Source: Clostridia bacterium (GTDB lineage Bacteria > Bacillota > Clostridia > Oscillospirales > Acutalibacteraceae). From it: a stretch of 37,564 nt of DNA. Position 1 is the stretch's first letter. Every line of letters starts with the position of its first letter. The notes beneath the pieces are model-generated. The model was given only the letters and a program-made list of their open reading frames with translations. It was not told the origin of the DNA and did no database searches. Positions 14,992-25,507 of the stretch are shown here, one piece after another. Made by a program: the position numbers and the translations under genes. Location of the stretch: contig JAFQIG010000033.1 of NCBI GenBank assembly GCA_017397655.1, forward strand, positions 1 through 37,564, read 5' to 3'.

Positions 14992-16083
14992 ATGCGTAAT
15001 CCTTGTAAAATTAATAAGCGACTTGGTGAAATTGAATTATTGAGATTTGTTTTCGCATTTATCGTGCTTGTTCATCACTCTCGCTTTTTGGTCGGAGATT
15101 CTGTAGCATATTTTTTAAAAGGTTCTTTTGCAGTTGAGTTTTTCTTTTTGGTTTCCGGTTATCTGCTTATGAAGTCGATTGACAAGATGACAGGTCAAAA
15201 AGGCAATCTTGCTGAAGATACATTTACATTCATTTCAAAAAAGTATCTATCTGTTTTTCCTGCTGTACTGATTTCATGGATTATCGGGGTTGTTGCAACA
15301 TCAGTTATCAAGGATGTTTCAATACCGTTTCTTGCCGCAGAAGGAGTATGGGAGTTGTTTCTTGTACAGATGTGCGGCTTGGGAATGAATACAGAAATAA
15401 ATTCTGCCACTTGGTATCTGTCATCCATGCTGTTGTGTATGGCGATTCTGTATCCGCTTTTAAGGCGTTATAAAACTGCGGCTTTAAAAATAATTGTTCC
15501 TATAGTTTCATTATTGCTTCTGGGATGGATGTTCAAAACCTTTGGTTCTCCGAGAAATCCGACTGCGTGGACAGGCTTTACATACCGTGGAAATATACGT
15601 GCTTTTGCAGAAATAGGACTTGGTACGACCTGTTATTGGATAACAAAAAATCTGTCTGCAGTTAATTTTAACCGTACCGCAAGTGTTTTTCTGACAATTC
15701 TCAAGTGGTTTTGCTATGTAGCGGTTATTCTTCATATGTATGTTCCGTTTCCTGTTACATATGATTTCTTGTTTATTGCAGTTCTGATGGTAGCGATTTC
15801 TCTTTCGTTCAGCCAAAAGGGAATAGATGCAAAGTGGTATAACAATACGGTTGTTTATTTCCTCGGAGATTTGTCGTTGTATATGTTCCTGTGCCATTAT
15901 TACTGGAATTTTCTGCTTGGTGAGCTGTTACCGAATGATTTGTCCGTTGAGCAGAAAACGCTGATATATATTGCAGTCAGTTTTATAACGGCACTCGTTG
16001 TAATGACTGTGTGCAAGCTTTGGGAACGGAATAAAAAAGCGATTTTTTCGCTGTGCAAAAAATGCTTTTTGACAAAAGATTAA
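14992..16083 (+). CDS. Membrane acyltransferase, acyltransferase-3 family
   Basis: 363 aa, polytopic, with about 10 hydrophobic segments. It begins IELLRFVFAFIVLVHHSRFL, then GSFAVEFFFLVSGYLLMKS, the hallmark N-terminus of the OafA/NodX-type acyltransferase family, with the His of the HH pair as the presumed catalytic site. These proteins transfer acyl (often acetyl or succinyl) groups to sugars of exopolysaccharide, wall polymer or antibiotics across the membrane. The acceptor is unknown here. AAAAGGAG precedes the ATG. It may be co-transcribed with dcd by proximity, with no functional link evident. Confidence 0.85.
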   Translation: MRNPCKINKRLGEIELLRFVFAFIVLVHHSRFLVGDSVAYFLKGSFAVEFFFLVSGYLLMKSIDKMTGQKGNLAEDTFTFISKKYLSVFPAVLISWIIGVVATSVIKDVSIPFLAAEGVWELFLVQMCGLGMNTEINSATWYLSSMLLCMAILYPLLRRYKTAALKIIVPIVSLLLLGWMFKTFGSPRNPTAWTGFTYRGNIRAFAEIGLGTTCYWITKNLSAVNFNRTASVFLTILKWFCYVAVILHMYVPFPVTYDFLFIAVLMVAISLSFSQKGIDAKWYNNTVVYFLGDLSLYMFLCHYYWNFLLGELLPNDLSVEQKTLIYIAVSFITALVVMTVCKLWERNKKAIFSLCKKCFLTKD

Positions 16084-16092
16084 CTAAAACAA

Positions 16093-16128
16093 CAAGGCTG
16101 TGAAAAACGTTTGTTTTTCGCAGCCTTG
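16093..16128. terminator. Bidirectional terminator
   Basis: A 16-bp stem (16093-16108 with 16113-16128, one mismatch or wobble) sits between the convergent acyltransferase and TIM-barrel genes. T-rich stretches follow on both strands. Confidence 0.8.
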
Positions 16129-16142
16129 TTTGCGATTTGCGG

Positions 16143-17057
16143 TTATTCTTCAAAAATGCCGTAGGATGTCAGCATATATTTTGCGGTGTCGTACATCAGT
16201 TTTTCAAGCTGACGTTGTGCAAAGAGTGGCGGATCAACAAGTCTTTCGTCCTGCGGGAACTTTCGTCTTGAGCCGAGCCAATAATTTTTGAGTATAAGCG
16301 AGCTGCAACACTCAAGAGTAAAGTATCCCTTATATCCCGAATCAATAAGTGCATTTATGACTTCGTCATGATTCAAAGTGCCTAAATAGGGGATGAGATG
16401 TTCATCACTCTTTCCGTGATTGTCATTGTAGTGAATTGCATAAAGTTCATCGCCGACTTCACGGATCTCATCATACTGATTTCCCTCGCAGTTAGCGTGA
16501 CCCGTATCCCAACAGGCGTGAATCAGGGGATGATCTATAAATTCGACAAGCTCACGTGTGTCTTTTCCCGAATTAATAAAATAACAGTCACCCATATTTA
16601 CTTTTGTTGAGTTTTCAACAAGCACATTTACGTTATGCTTTTCCATCGTGGGAAACAGTTCGGCATAAAACTCTTTATTCTTCTGAAACCATTCCGATTT
16701 TGAAAGTCCTTTTTGTATACCCGAATGTACAACGGTATTTCTGATACCGAGCATACCGCAGATTTCGATCGAACGGTTAAGACTTTTCATCATAAAATCA
16801 ACATCACCGGAGGTGTTAAAAGTATTGACACCGGGTGAATGTGCCTGAACAAAGCTCATACCGAGTGAATCGGCAAGGTCTTTGATTTTTAGAGCTTCGG
16901 ACATCCATCCGTCCTGCATATAAACGTGGTCGGGCTTTGCGATGTTGTACATACTCAAATCAATATATCGAAAACCCGCATTGTAAAGCTCACGTATCCT
17001 GTCGCAATCGTTGCTGCAATAGTGCTCAAAGTCGCCTGTAGTTGTTGCAATTTTCAT
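16143..17057 (-). CDS. Sugar phosphate isomerase/epimerase-like TIM barrel
   Basis: 304 aa of the AP-endonuclease-2/xylose isomerase-like barrel fold. Metal-site style motifs run in order: FRYIDLSMYN, FVQAHSPGV, NTVVHSG, VLVENSTK (glutamate), HACWDTGHANCEG (Asp and His), IHYNDNHGKSDEHLIPYLG and YFTLECC (glutamate). Relatives isomerise or epimerise keto sugars, inositols or hydroxypyruvate; the substrate here is not predictable. The ATG at 17057 follows AAAGGAGG; an upstream in-frame ATG at 17123 would start inside the promoter. It is a single-gene unit, divergent from the ilv operon. Confidence 0.83.
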   Translation of the reverse strand: MKIATTTGDFEHYCSNDCDRIRELYNAGFRYIDLSMYNIAKPDHVYMQDGWMSEALKIKDLADSLGMSFVQAHSPGVNTFNTSGDVDFMMKSLNRSIEICGMLGIRNTVVHSGIQKGLSKSEWFQKNKEFYAELFPTMEKHNVNVLVENSTKVNMGDCYFINSGKDTRELVEFIDHPLIHACWDTGHANCEGNQYDEIREVGDELYAIHYNDNHGKSDEHLIPYLGTLNHDEVINALIDSGYKGYFTLECCSSLILKNYWLGSRRKFPQDERLVDPPLFAQRQLEKLMYDTAKYMLTSYGIFEE

Positions 17058-17078
17058 GACAAAAACCTCCTTTGAATC

Positions 17079-17107
17079 ATAATACGCTTTTTGAAGAATT
17101 TTGTAAA
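17079..17107 (-). promoter_or_regulatory. Promoter for the TIM-barrel gene
   Basis: On the minus strand, TTTACA (17107-17102), 17-base spacer, TATTAT (17084-17079), directly upstream of the AAAGGAGG site. Confidence 0.7.
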
Positions 17108-17116
17108 GTCCTGCTA

Positions 17117-17145
17117 TTGACAAAACAGAGAAAATAGGTTAGAAT
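17117..17145 (+). promoter_or_regulatory. Promoter for the ilv operon
   Basis: TTGACA (17117-17122), 17-base spacer, TAGAAT (17140-17145). Transcription should start near 17152, giving a leader of about 285 bases that contains the T-box. Confidence 0.82.
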
Positions 17146-17151
17146 CAATAA

Positions 17152-17420
17152 AAAGCTATGATGGGAAATAAAGTTCGTGTTTTATTTTCAGAGAGCCGTC
17201 GGTTGGTGTGAGACGGTAAAGAATGCGGATATAAGTCCTCCCGGAGCTGTCAGGCTGAAAGCTTTTGCCGTGTAGGTCTGATCGGGTTCTCCCGTTACAG
17301 AGAAGTGCATTGTATGATGCACATGAGTGGGTGTTTACACCAATAAGAGTGGTACCGCGGAGAATATGATCTTCGTCTCTTTTGCACGAATACTTTATGT
17401 TTTGTGCAAAAGAGTTTTTT
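17152..17420 (+). promoter_or_regulatory. T-box leader controlling ilvBNCD
   Basis: The T-box core GAGTGGTACCGCGG lies at 17347-17360 and is followed by a terminator: CTCTTTTGCAC (17377-17387) with GTGCAAAAGAG (17404-17414), then T6. The UGGU within the core fits a tRNA whose discriminator base is A. A stem I can be drawn: GCCGTC/GACGGT forms the distal arm and TTCGTGTTTT pairs with AAGAATGCGGA. The specifier loop lies near GATATAAGTCCTCCC (around 17240-17254). GTC (Val) and CTC (Leu) are the best specifier candidates, but I cannot choose between them. Uncharged tRNA would stabilise the antiterminator and switch on branched-chain amino acid synthesis. Confidence 0.92.
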
Positions 17421-17438
17421 ATATAGGAAGGAAAAATC

Positions 17439-19097
17439 ATGAAACTGACCGGAGCACAGATAATTGTTGAAACATTGATTGAGCAGGGTGTTACGGATGT
17501 ATTCGGTTATCCCGGAGGACAGGTAGTTAACATTTACGATGCTCTTTATGAATACAGCGACAGAATCAATCATTACCTGACGGCGCACGAGCAGGGCGCT
17601 GCCCATGCGGCTGACGGATATGCCAGAGCTACGGGTAAGACGGGTGTTGTAATAGCAACATCGGGACCGGGTGCGACCAACCTTGTAACAGGTATTGCCA
17701 CAGCGCATCTTGATTCCGTTCCCATGGTAGCGATAACAGGTAACGTTCCGTGCAACCTTATCGGAAAAGACAGCTTTCAGGAGATTGACATTACCTGTAT
17801 CACATTGCCGATTACGAAGCACAACTACTTTGTTAACGATGTAGAGGAGCTTGCCGATTCCATAAGAGAAGCATTCAGAATCGCACGATCAGGCAGACCG
17901 GGACCTGTACTTATTGATGTTCCGAAGGACATTCAGATGGCAGAGTGCGAGTTTGAACGCAAACCCGTTGAGCCTTGCTTTGAAGTCAATAAGCTTGACA
18001 CGGATAAAATCAAAGAAGCGGCTGCACTTATCAGAAGCAGTAAAAGACCGTACATTTACATAGGTGGCGGTGTATTAAGATCGGATGCAGAAGCGTTGGT
18101 GCTTGAGCTTTCTGAAAAGGCGGATGCCTTTATCGGAAGCTCGCTCATGGGACTGTCGGCTATTCCGAGTGATAATGAAAGATTCCTCGGTATGCAGGGA
18201 ATGCACGGAAGATACGCATCGTCCATGGCACAAAAGGAAGCCGATCTTATAATAGCTGTCGGTGTACGCTTCAGCGACAGAGCTACGGGCAACAAGGCAA
18301 AGTATGTTCACGGTGCAAGGATAATTCAGCTTGATGTTGACTTTTCGGAATTCAACAAGAATGTTGATGTTGATGTTGCGATTAATGCCGATCTTAAAGA
18401 GAGTCTTTGTGCGCTTATCAATCAATGTGAGCAAAAGGACAATGCTGATTGGCGTAACCGCATAAAAGAGTTAAGAGAAAAAGAAAAATCTCTTGAAAAG
18501 AAGTTTGACAGACTGACACCGAAGGCGATTCTTGATATTATGAATGAGAATACGGAGGATGATACCGTTATTGCAACGGATGTCGGTCAGCATCAGATGT
18601 GGACAGCACAGGAATACCGATTCAGAAAGCCCCGTACGCTTGTTTCAAGCGGTGGTCTCGGCACAATGGGATTCGGTCTGGGTGCAGCGATCGGTGCTAA
18701 TGTCGGTACGGGAAACAGAGTTGTTCTTGTCACGGGTGACGGAAGCTTCGGTATGAATCTTAATGAGCTTGCAACTGCCGTTACATATAATATTCCGATT
18801 ACGGTTGTACTGCTTGATAACGGAGTTCTCGGAATGGTCAGACAGTGGCAGACACTTTTCTTTGACAAGCATTATTCATCCACAACGCTTAAAAGAAAAA
18901 CAGACTTTTCACTTTTGGCAAAGGCTTTCGGTGCAAAGGGTGTTGCGGTTGACAGCGAAGAAGCATTCCGTGAGGCTTTTAAGGCATCTATGGCGGAAAG
19001 TGGTCCGTTTGTTATAGATTGTAAGATTGATTGTGACGAATTTGTTTTACCGATGCTTCCTCCGGGAGGTTCGGTTGACGATATGATCGTGGAATAA
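17439..19097 (+). CDS. ilvB: Acetolactate synthase, catalytic large subunit
   Basis: 552 aa, typical length. It condenses pyruvate with pyruvate or 2-oxobutyrate, the first shared step of valine, leucine and isoleucine synthesis. The catalytic glutamate lies in TAHEQGAAHAADGYAR (E51); a middle domain follows. The thiamin diphosphate motif GDGSFGMNLNELATA is near residue 433, continuing to NIPITVVLLDN. C-terminal LPPGGSVDDMI is as in biosynthetic enzymes. GGAAGG lies before the ATG, directly behind the T-box terminator. ilvN follows by 12 bases. Confidence 0.96.
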   Translation: MKLTGAQIIVETLIEQGVTDVFGYPGGQVVNIYDALYEYSDRINHYLTAHEQGAAHAADGYARATGKTGVVIATSGPGATNLVTGIATAHLDSVPMVAITGNVPCNLIGKDSFQEIDITCITLPITKHNYFVNDVEELADSIREAFRIARSGRPGPVLIDVPKDIQMAECEFERKPVEPCFEVNKLDTDKIKEAAALIRSSKRPYIYIGGGVLRSDAEALVLELSEKADAFIGSSLMGLSAIPSDNERFLGMQGMHGRYASSMAQKEADLIIAVGVRFSDRATGNKAKYVHGARIIQLDVDFSEFNKNVDVDVAINADLKESLCALINQCEQKDNADWRNRIKELREKEKSLEKKFDRLTPKAILDIMNENTEDDTVIATDVGQHQMWTAQEYRFRKPRTLVSSGGLGTMGFGLGAAIGANVGTGNRVVLVTGDGSFGMNLNELATAVTYNIPITVVLLDNGVLGMVRQWQTLFFDKHYSSTTLKRKTDFSLLAKAFGAKGVAVDSEEAFREAFKASMAESGPFVIDCKIDCDEFVLPMLPPGGSVDDMIVE

Positions 19098-19109
19098 GGA
19101 GATTTTACG

Positions 19110-20652
<1,543 letters not shown>

Positions 20653-20665
20653 TAAGGTGATAAAA

Positions 20666-22330
20666 ATGATTACAGAAAATATTGTTAAAGGTGCCCACAA
20701 TGCACCGCACCGTTCGCTTTATCACGCGCTGGGACTGACAGAGGAAGAGCTTAACAGACCGCTTATCGGTATTGTCAGCTCATACAACGAGATTGTTCCC
20801 GGTCATATGAACATTGACAAGATCGTTCAGGCGGTCAAAACAGGTGTTGCTATGGCAGGCGGAACTCCCATTGTTTTTCCTGCAATCGCAGTATGTGACG
20901 GTATTGCAATGGGTCACAGGGGAATGAAGTATTCCCTTGTAACGAGAGAGCTTATTGCCGATTCTACAGAAGCTATGGTTTTAGCTCACGGCTTTGACGG
21001 ACTTGTTATGGTTCCTAATTGTGACAAGAACGTGCCCGGTCTTTTGATGGCTGCAGCAAGACTTAACATCCCTACCGTTTTTGTCAGCGGCGGACCTATG
21101 CTTGCAGGTCGTATTGACGGCAAAAAGACAAGTCTTTCGTCAATGTTTGAGGCCGTAGGTTCTTATATGGCAAACAAAATTGATGACGAGAAGCTTTTGG
21201 AATTTGAGACAAAAACCTGTCCTACCTGCGGTTCGTGTTCGGGTATGTATACCGCAAACTCGATGAACTGTCTGACAGAGGTTCTCGGAATGGGACTTCG
21301 CGGCAACGGAACGATCCCTGCCGTTTACTCAAGGAGAATCGAGCTTGCAAAGCACGCAGGTATGAAGATCATGGAGCTTGTCGAAAAGGACATAAAGCCT
21401 CTTGATATTATGACGGAAAAGGCTTTCCGCAATGCTCTGACGGCGGATATGGCAATCGGTTGCTCTACAAACAGTATGCTTCACCTGCCTGCAATCGCAA
21501 ATGAGTGCGGAATTGACTTTGACCTTTCTATGGCTAATGAGATCAGCGAGATTACACCTAACCTTTGTCATCTTGCTCCTGCAGGTCATACTTATATGGA
21601 AGATCTTGACGAAGCAGGCGGTGTTTATGCCGTGCTTGCAGAGCTTGACAAGATCGGACTTCTTGACACGGATGTTATGACCTGTACGGGAAAGACTCTT
21701 AAAGAGAATCTTGAAGGCGTACGTAATCTTGATACAACGGTTATCAGAACTCCCGATGATCCGTTCTCAAAGACAGGCGGTCTTGCCGTTCTTAAGGGCA
21801 ATCTTGCTCCCGACGGTTGTGTCGTAAAGAGAAGTGCCGTTGCAAGTGAGATGCTTGTTCACAAGGGTCCCGCAAGAGTCTTTAACAGTGAAGAGGATGC
21901 TATTCGTGTAATTTATGAGGGTGGCATAAAATCCGGTGATGTGGTTATCATCCGCTATGAAGGTCCTGCAGGCGGTCCGGGTATGCGTGAGATGCTCAAT
22001 CCCACATCAGCTATTGCGGGAATGGGTCTCGATAAGCAGGTGGCGCTCATTACCGACGGTCGTTTTTCGGGTGCTACAAGAGGCGCTTCGATAGGACACG
22101 TTTCTCCCGAAGCGGCTAAAGGCGGTACTATCGCCTATGTTAAAGATGGCGATATGATTTCTATTAACATTCCCGAATATAAGATTTCGGTTGATATTTC
22201 CGACGAAGAGCTTGAAAAGAGAAAAAGCGAAACAACGCTTCTCAAAAAAGACGGTATCAGCGGCTATCTTCGCAGATATGCCGAGTCAGTCTCCTCATCG
22301 GATAAAGGCGCAATTATTAATTATAAATAA
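20666..22330 (+). CDS. ilvD: Dihydroxy-acid dehydratase
   Basis: 554 aa. It dehydrates dihydroxyisovalerate and its homologue to the 2-oxo acids, using an iron-sulfur cluster. Cluster cysteines lie in PNCDKNVPG (about residue 118) and [20 protein letters not shown] (about 184-203). Further motifs are [25 protein letters not shown] and [16 protein letters not shown]. The ATG at 20666 follows AAGGTG; a longer reading from 20627 runs into ilvC. It is the last gene of the T-box operon; ilvE and the leu genes are not in the window. Confidence 0.96.
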   Translation: MITENIVKGAHNAPHRSLYHALGLTEEELNRPLIGIVSSYNEIVPGHMNIDKIVQAVKTGVAMAGGTPIVFPAIAVCDGIAMGHRGMKYSLVTRELIADSTEAMVLAHGFDGLVMVPNCDKNVPGLLMAAARLNIPTVFVSGGPMLAGRIDGKKTSLSSMFEAVGSYMANKIDDEKLLEFETKTCPTCGSCSGMYTANSMNCLTEVLGMGLRGNGTIPAVYSRRIELAKHAGMKIMELVEKDIKPLDIMTEKAFRNALTADMAIGCSTNSMLHLPAIANECGIDFDLSMANEISEITPNLCHLAPAGHTYMEDLDEAGGVYAVLAELDKIGLLDTDVMTCTGKTLKENLEGVRNLDTTVIRTPDDPFSKTGGLAVLKGNLAPDGCVVKRSAVASEMLVHKGPARVFNSEEDAIRVIYEGGIKSGDVVIIRYEGPAGGPGMREMLNPTSAIAGMGLDKQVALITDGRFSGATRGASIGHVSPEAAKGGTIAYVKDGDMISINIPEYKISVDISDEELEKRKSETTLLKKDGISGYLRRYAESVSSSDKGAIINYK

Positions 22331-22336
22331 GATCAA

Positions 22337-22367
22337 AGGGCTGTCTTGAAAAGTCAGCCCTGTTTTT
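22337..22367 (+). terminator. Terminator after ilvD
   Basis: AGGGCTG (22337-22343) pairs with CAGCCCT (22355-22361), followed by G and T5. It lies only 28 bases before the next gene, so some read-through into the propeller gene is possible. Confidence 0.75.
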
Positions 22368-22388
22368 CATTACTAAAGGAGTGTCAAA

Positions 22389-23777
22389 ATGGAGATCATC
22401 AGATTTTTTGCAATGATTTTGATAGCACTCGGGATTATTGCACCGCCGGCGTTTGAGTATACACCAATCGAAAACAGGGCATATACTGATGAAGAGCTGG
22501 TGGTAGAGCCTGACAGCGAAAAATTTATCAAGATGACGGCGCTTGACAACGGTGTTGATATTTATTCGACACCGAAAAATGAGCGATTCAGCTACCGCTA
22601 CGGGCCGACAATGATTCTTAATGCAGACGGCAGTATAGATGCATATTTTTCTGCTCCCGGTGTAAACGAATGGGACTGGATACTTTACCGTCATTCACCT
22701 GACGGAGGTAAAACCTGGACGGATGAAACTTCTGTTTTGTCACCTACTCCCGGTTCACAGGACTTTTATTCGTGCTGTGATCCCGGAGCTGTAAAGTTCG
22801 GTGATTATTATTACATTGCGTACACATCAACCGTTCACGAAGCAGGCATCATCAACGATGTTTTTGTAGCAAGGAGCAAGCGTCCCGACACAGGCTTTGA
22901 AAAGTGGAATGGTAACGGATGGGGCGGCAAACCTGTTCCGATTATCGAGTATACGGGCAATCCGTCAACCTACGGCGCAGGTGAACCGTGCATGGTTGTA
23001 CTTGATGATGTGCTGTATCTATATTATACGTGGAAAGACGGTGCACTCAATCAGACACGTTTGTCTGTTGCCGATGCAACGGATGAGAACTGGCCTGCAA
23101 CGCTTGAATATAAGGGTGTAGCAATCGAACACGCAAACGGCGCGGTTGATTCTGCCGATGTAAAGTATGTAGAGGATTTCGGCAAATTTATGGCCGTTTC
23201 AACTATGGACAGATTCACAACGGAAAGTCTTGTTATTGTCTATGTGTCGGATGACGGATTAAATTTTCAAAAGTCGTGCTACACGAAGGAGAATATCAGT
23301 CATTGCTGTCATAACTGCGGAATAACTTCCAGACCGAACGGACACATCAGACTGTCTGACGGTGTCTATTTTGCATATGCTTACGGTGATCTTTGGGGAC
23401 ATTGGCCGACGAGAATGAACAAGGTTGAGCTGACATTGACGGATGAGCCTGATTTTTCGGAATATGACAAAGAGAATGTCAAAACTTCTGTAACGGATGT
23501 GAAAAAGAGTTGGTTTGTTGACTATGTCGGAATAACAACCGATCCGCGTGTGTATGAAAAATCATTGTCAGACAAGGCGTTCAAGGTGAATGTTATGAAG
23601 GCTGATAACGATCAGAAGGGGTCAAAAATATATTTCGGTGTAACGTTCAGCGACTATGATGAAAACATCGTTTCCTTTGACGGAAAGCGCTTTGTACCGA
23701 AAAATGAGGGAGAAACATACGTTACCGCACATTGGCAGGGACACAGTACGGTATTTCTGATCAGGATTACAAAATAG
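22389..23777 (+). CDS. Secreted beta-propeller glycosidase-like protein
   Basis: 462 aa. A short hydrophobic N-terminus (IIRFFAMILIALGIIAPPA) looks like a signal peptide or anchor. The body reads as a five-bladed propeller of the GH43/GH32/sialidase kind: RYGPTMILNADGSIDAYFSA, an Asp-box HSPDGGKTW, DPGAVKFGDYYYIAYTS, GAGEPCMVVLDDVLYLYYTW and RPNGHIRLSDG. The C-terminal 70 residues resemble a bacterial Ig-like (Big) domain. It probably acts outside the cell on a host or plant glycan, or only binds one; the acid/base pair cannot be assigned with confidence. AAAGGAG precedes the ATG. It may be transcribed from the ilv operon or an unseen promoter. Confidence 0.65.
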   Translation: MEIIRFFAMILIALGIIAPPAFEYTPIENRAYTDEELVVEPDSEKFIKMTALDNGVDIYSTPKNERFSYRYGPTMILNADGSIDAYFSAPGVNEWDWILYRHSPDGGKTWTDETSVLSPTPGSQDFYSCCDPGAVKFGDYYYIAYTSTVHEAGIINDVFVARSKRPDTGFEKWNGNGWGGKPVPIIEYTGNPSTYGAGEPCMVVLDDVLYLYYTWKDGALNQTRLSVADATDENWPATLEYKGVAIEHANGAVDSADVKYVEDFGKFMAVSTMDRFTTESLVIVYVSDDGLNFQKSCYTKENISHCCHNCGITSRPNGHIRLSDGVYFAYAYGDLWGHWPTRMNKVELTLTDEPDFSEYDKENVKTSVTDVKKSWFVDYVGITTDPRVYEKSLSDKAFKVNVMKADNDQKGSKIYFGVTFSDYDENIVSFDGKRFVPKNEGETYVTAHWQGHSTVFLIRITK

Positions 23778-23865
23778 TCGATATATATTTTGCAGTAAAA
23801 ACTTGACTTTCGGTGAATTGTTTTTGCACAGTTTTTACCAAATTATCACAGACTTAAATTTTTTC

Positions 23866-23894
23866 TTGCAATACGTGCTTTATTGTTTTAAAAT
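23866..23894 (+). promoter_or_regulatory. Promoter for gdhA
   Basis: TTGCAA (23866-23871), 17-base spacer, TAAAAT (23889-23894), 42 bases before the ATG. Confidence 0.65.
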
Positions 23895-23936
23895 AGTAGC
23901 ATAGCAAAACAATTTGATATACAAGGAGATAAGATT

Positions 23937-25280
23937 ATGGGCTATGTAGAAAATGTTATCGAAAGCGTAAGAAAAAAGAACGCAAGCGAGCCTGAGTTTA
24001 TTCAGACGGTTGAAGAAGTATTGCTTTCACTCAAGCCGGTTATTGAAAAGCATCCCGAATACGAAAAGGCTGCTTTGCTTGAGCGTATGGTAGAGCCCGA
24101 AAGACAGATCACATTCAGAGTTACATGGACTGACGACAACGGCAATGTTCACGTAAACACAGGCTACCGCGTACAGTTCAACGGTGCTATCGGTCCCTTC
24201 AAGGGCGGTCTTCGTTTCCATCCCTCCGTTTATATCGGCATTATGAAGTTCCTTGGCTTTGAACAGACTTTTAAAAACAGCCTTACAGGTCTTCCCATCG
24301 GTGGCGCAAAGGGCGGTTCCGATTTTGATCCCAGAGGCAGAAGTGATGCAGAAATTATGCGTTTCTGCCAGGCATTCATGACAGAGCTTTACAGACACAT
24401 CGGTCCCGACGTTGACGTTCCCGCCGGTGACATCGGTGTAGGCGGCAGAGAAGTAGGCTATCTCTACGGTCAGTACAAGAGAATCAAGGGTACATTTGAA
24501 AACGGTGTTCTCACAGGTAAGGGTATCCCCTTCGGCGGTTCTCTCATCAGACCCGAAGCTACAGGCTACGGCGCAACATATTATGCAGTCGAAGTTCTCA
24601 AGCACTTCGGTGAGGATATCAAGGGCAAGACTGTTGCTCTTTCCGGTTTCGGTAATGTTGCTTGGGGTGCAGCAAAGAAGATCGCTGAGCTTGGCGGTAA
24701 GGTAGTTACAATTTCCGGCCCCGACGGATACGTATACGACAAGGACGGCATCATCACAGACGAAAAGATCGAATATATGCTCGAAATGAGAGCTTCCGGC
24801 AGAGATAAGGTTCAGGATTACGCTGACAAGTTCGGTGTAGAGTTCTTCCCCGGTCAGAAGCCCTGGGGTGTTAAGGTTGACATTGCTATGCCTTGTGCAA
24901 CTCAGAACGAGATCGGTATGGAAGAAGCAAAGAAGCTTGTCGAGAACGGTGTTCCCTACTACATCGAGGTTGCTAATATGCCCACAACAAACGAGGCTCT
25001 TGCATACCTTAAGGAAAACTGCAAGGTCGTTGCTCCCTCAAAGGCAGTCAACGCAGGCGGCGTAGCTGTTTCTGCTCTTGAAATGAGCCAGAACTCCATG
25101 AGATACAGCTGGTCGGCAGAAGAGGTTGACGAGAAGCTCAAGGGCATCATGAAGAGCATCCACGACAATTCTGCAAAGGAAGCCGAAGAAAACGGTCTCG
25201 GCTACGACCTTGTTGCAGGCGCTAACATCGCAGGCTTCAAGAAGGTTGCAGATGCTATGATGGCTCAGGGTCTCATCTGA
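23937..25280 (+). CDS. gdhA: Glutamate dehydrogenase, probably NADP-type
   Basis: 447 aa, the hexameric ~450-aa form. Substrate-domain motifs are GPFKGGLRFHPSV, then the catalytic lysine in LPIGGAKGGSDFDPRG (about residue 125) and DVPAGDIGVGGREVGYLYG. The Rossmann domain has ALSGFGNVAWGAAKK. Length and sequence style match the anabolic enzyme making glutamate from 2-oxoglutarate and ammonia. ACAAGGAG precedes the ATG. It is a single-gene unit. Codon use is strongly biased toward a few codons, as in the ribosomal genes, suggesting high expression. Confidence 0.95.
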   Translation: MGYVENVIESVRKKNASEPEFIQTVEEVLLSLKPVIEKHPEYEKAALLERMVEPERQITFRVTWTDDNGNVHVNTGYRVQFNGAIGPFKGGLRFHPSVYIGIMKFLGFEQTFKNSLTGLPIGGAKGGSDFDPRGRSDAEIMRFCQAFMTELYRHIGPDVDVPAGDIGVGGREVGYLYGQYKRIKGTFENGVLTGKGIPFGGSLIRPEATGYGATYYAVEVLKHFGEDIKGKTVALSGFGNVAWGAAKKIAELGGKVVTISGPDGYVYDKDGIITDEKIEYMLEMRASGRDKVQDYADKFGVEFFPGQKPWGVKVDIAMPCATQNEIGMEEAKKLVENGVPYYIEVANMPTTNEALAYLKENCKVVAPSKAVNAGGVAVSALEMSQNSMRYSWSAEEVDEKLKGIMKSIHDNSAKEAEENGLGYDLVAGANIAGFKKVADAMMAQGLI

Positions 25281-25311
25281 TCTTCAGGTACAATAATTAA
25301 TTTAATAAAAG

Positions 25312-25349
25312 AAGCGATTTGCATCGGATTTTCTTTGCAAATCGCTTTT
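25312..25349. terminator. Terminator after gdhA, probably bidirectional
   Basis: A perfect 12-bp stem, AAGCGATTTGCA (25312-25323) with TGCAAATCGCTT (25336-25347), is followed by T-rich sequence on both strands. It separates gdhA from the tiny minus-strand peptide gene. Confidence 0.8.
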
Positions 25350-25358
25350 CTTATGTTT

Positions 25359-25412
25359 TTAATACAGCGCCCAGAAAACGGCAACTACTCCTATAGCAAT
25401 CAACACCGGCAT
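25359..25412 (-). CDS. Tiny hydrophobic peptide (family copy A)
   Basis: 17 codons reading MPVLIAIGVVAVFWALY, preceded by a perfect AAAGGAGG 7 bases before the ATG and a TATAAT further upstream (minus strand, near 25447-25442). The peptide is almost wholly hydrophobic and would be one short membrane segment. Its start region (AAAGGAGGTTATATT then ATGCCGGTGTTGATT) closely matches that of copy C at 28472 and copy B at 27541, but it stops where those continue into a charged tail. It may be a minimal member or a truncated copy. Function unknown. Confidence 0.5.
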   Translation of the reverse strand: MPVLIAIGVVAVFWALY

Positions 25413-25470
25413 AATATAACCTCCTTTTACTTTACGGTTTGATTATATCATTGCCGCTGTCCGATAAATG

Positions 25471-25500
25471 ACCCCTCAACACTATTCGGCATTGAGGGGT
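25471..25500. terminator. Hairpin downstream of the GH127-type gene
   Basis: ACCCCTCAA (25471-25479) pairs perfectly with TTGAGGGGT (25492-25500). No strong T run follows on either strand, so it may be a processing or weak termination site for the minus-strand glycosidase gene. Confidence 0.5.
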
Positions 25501-25507
25501 TTGCAGT

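Noticed and set aside
17152..17420. tRNA-like gene in the ilv leader
   Set aside because: The structure and the GGTACCGCGG core identify a T-box. No tRNA or rRNA gene was recognised anywhere in the window.
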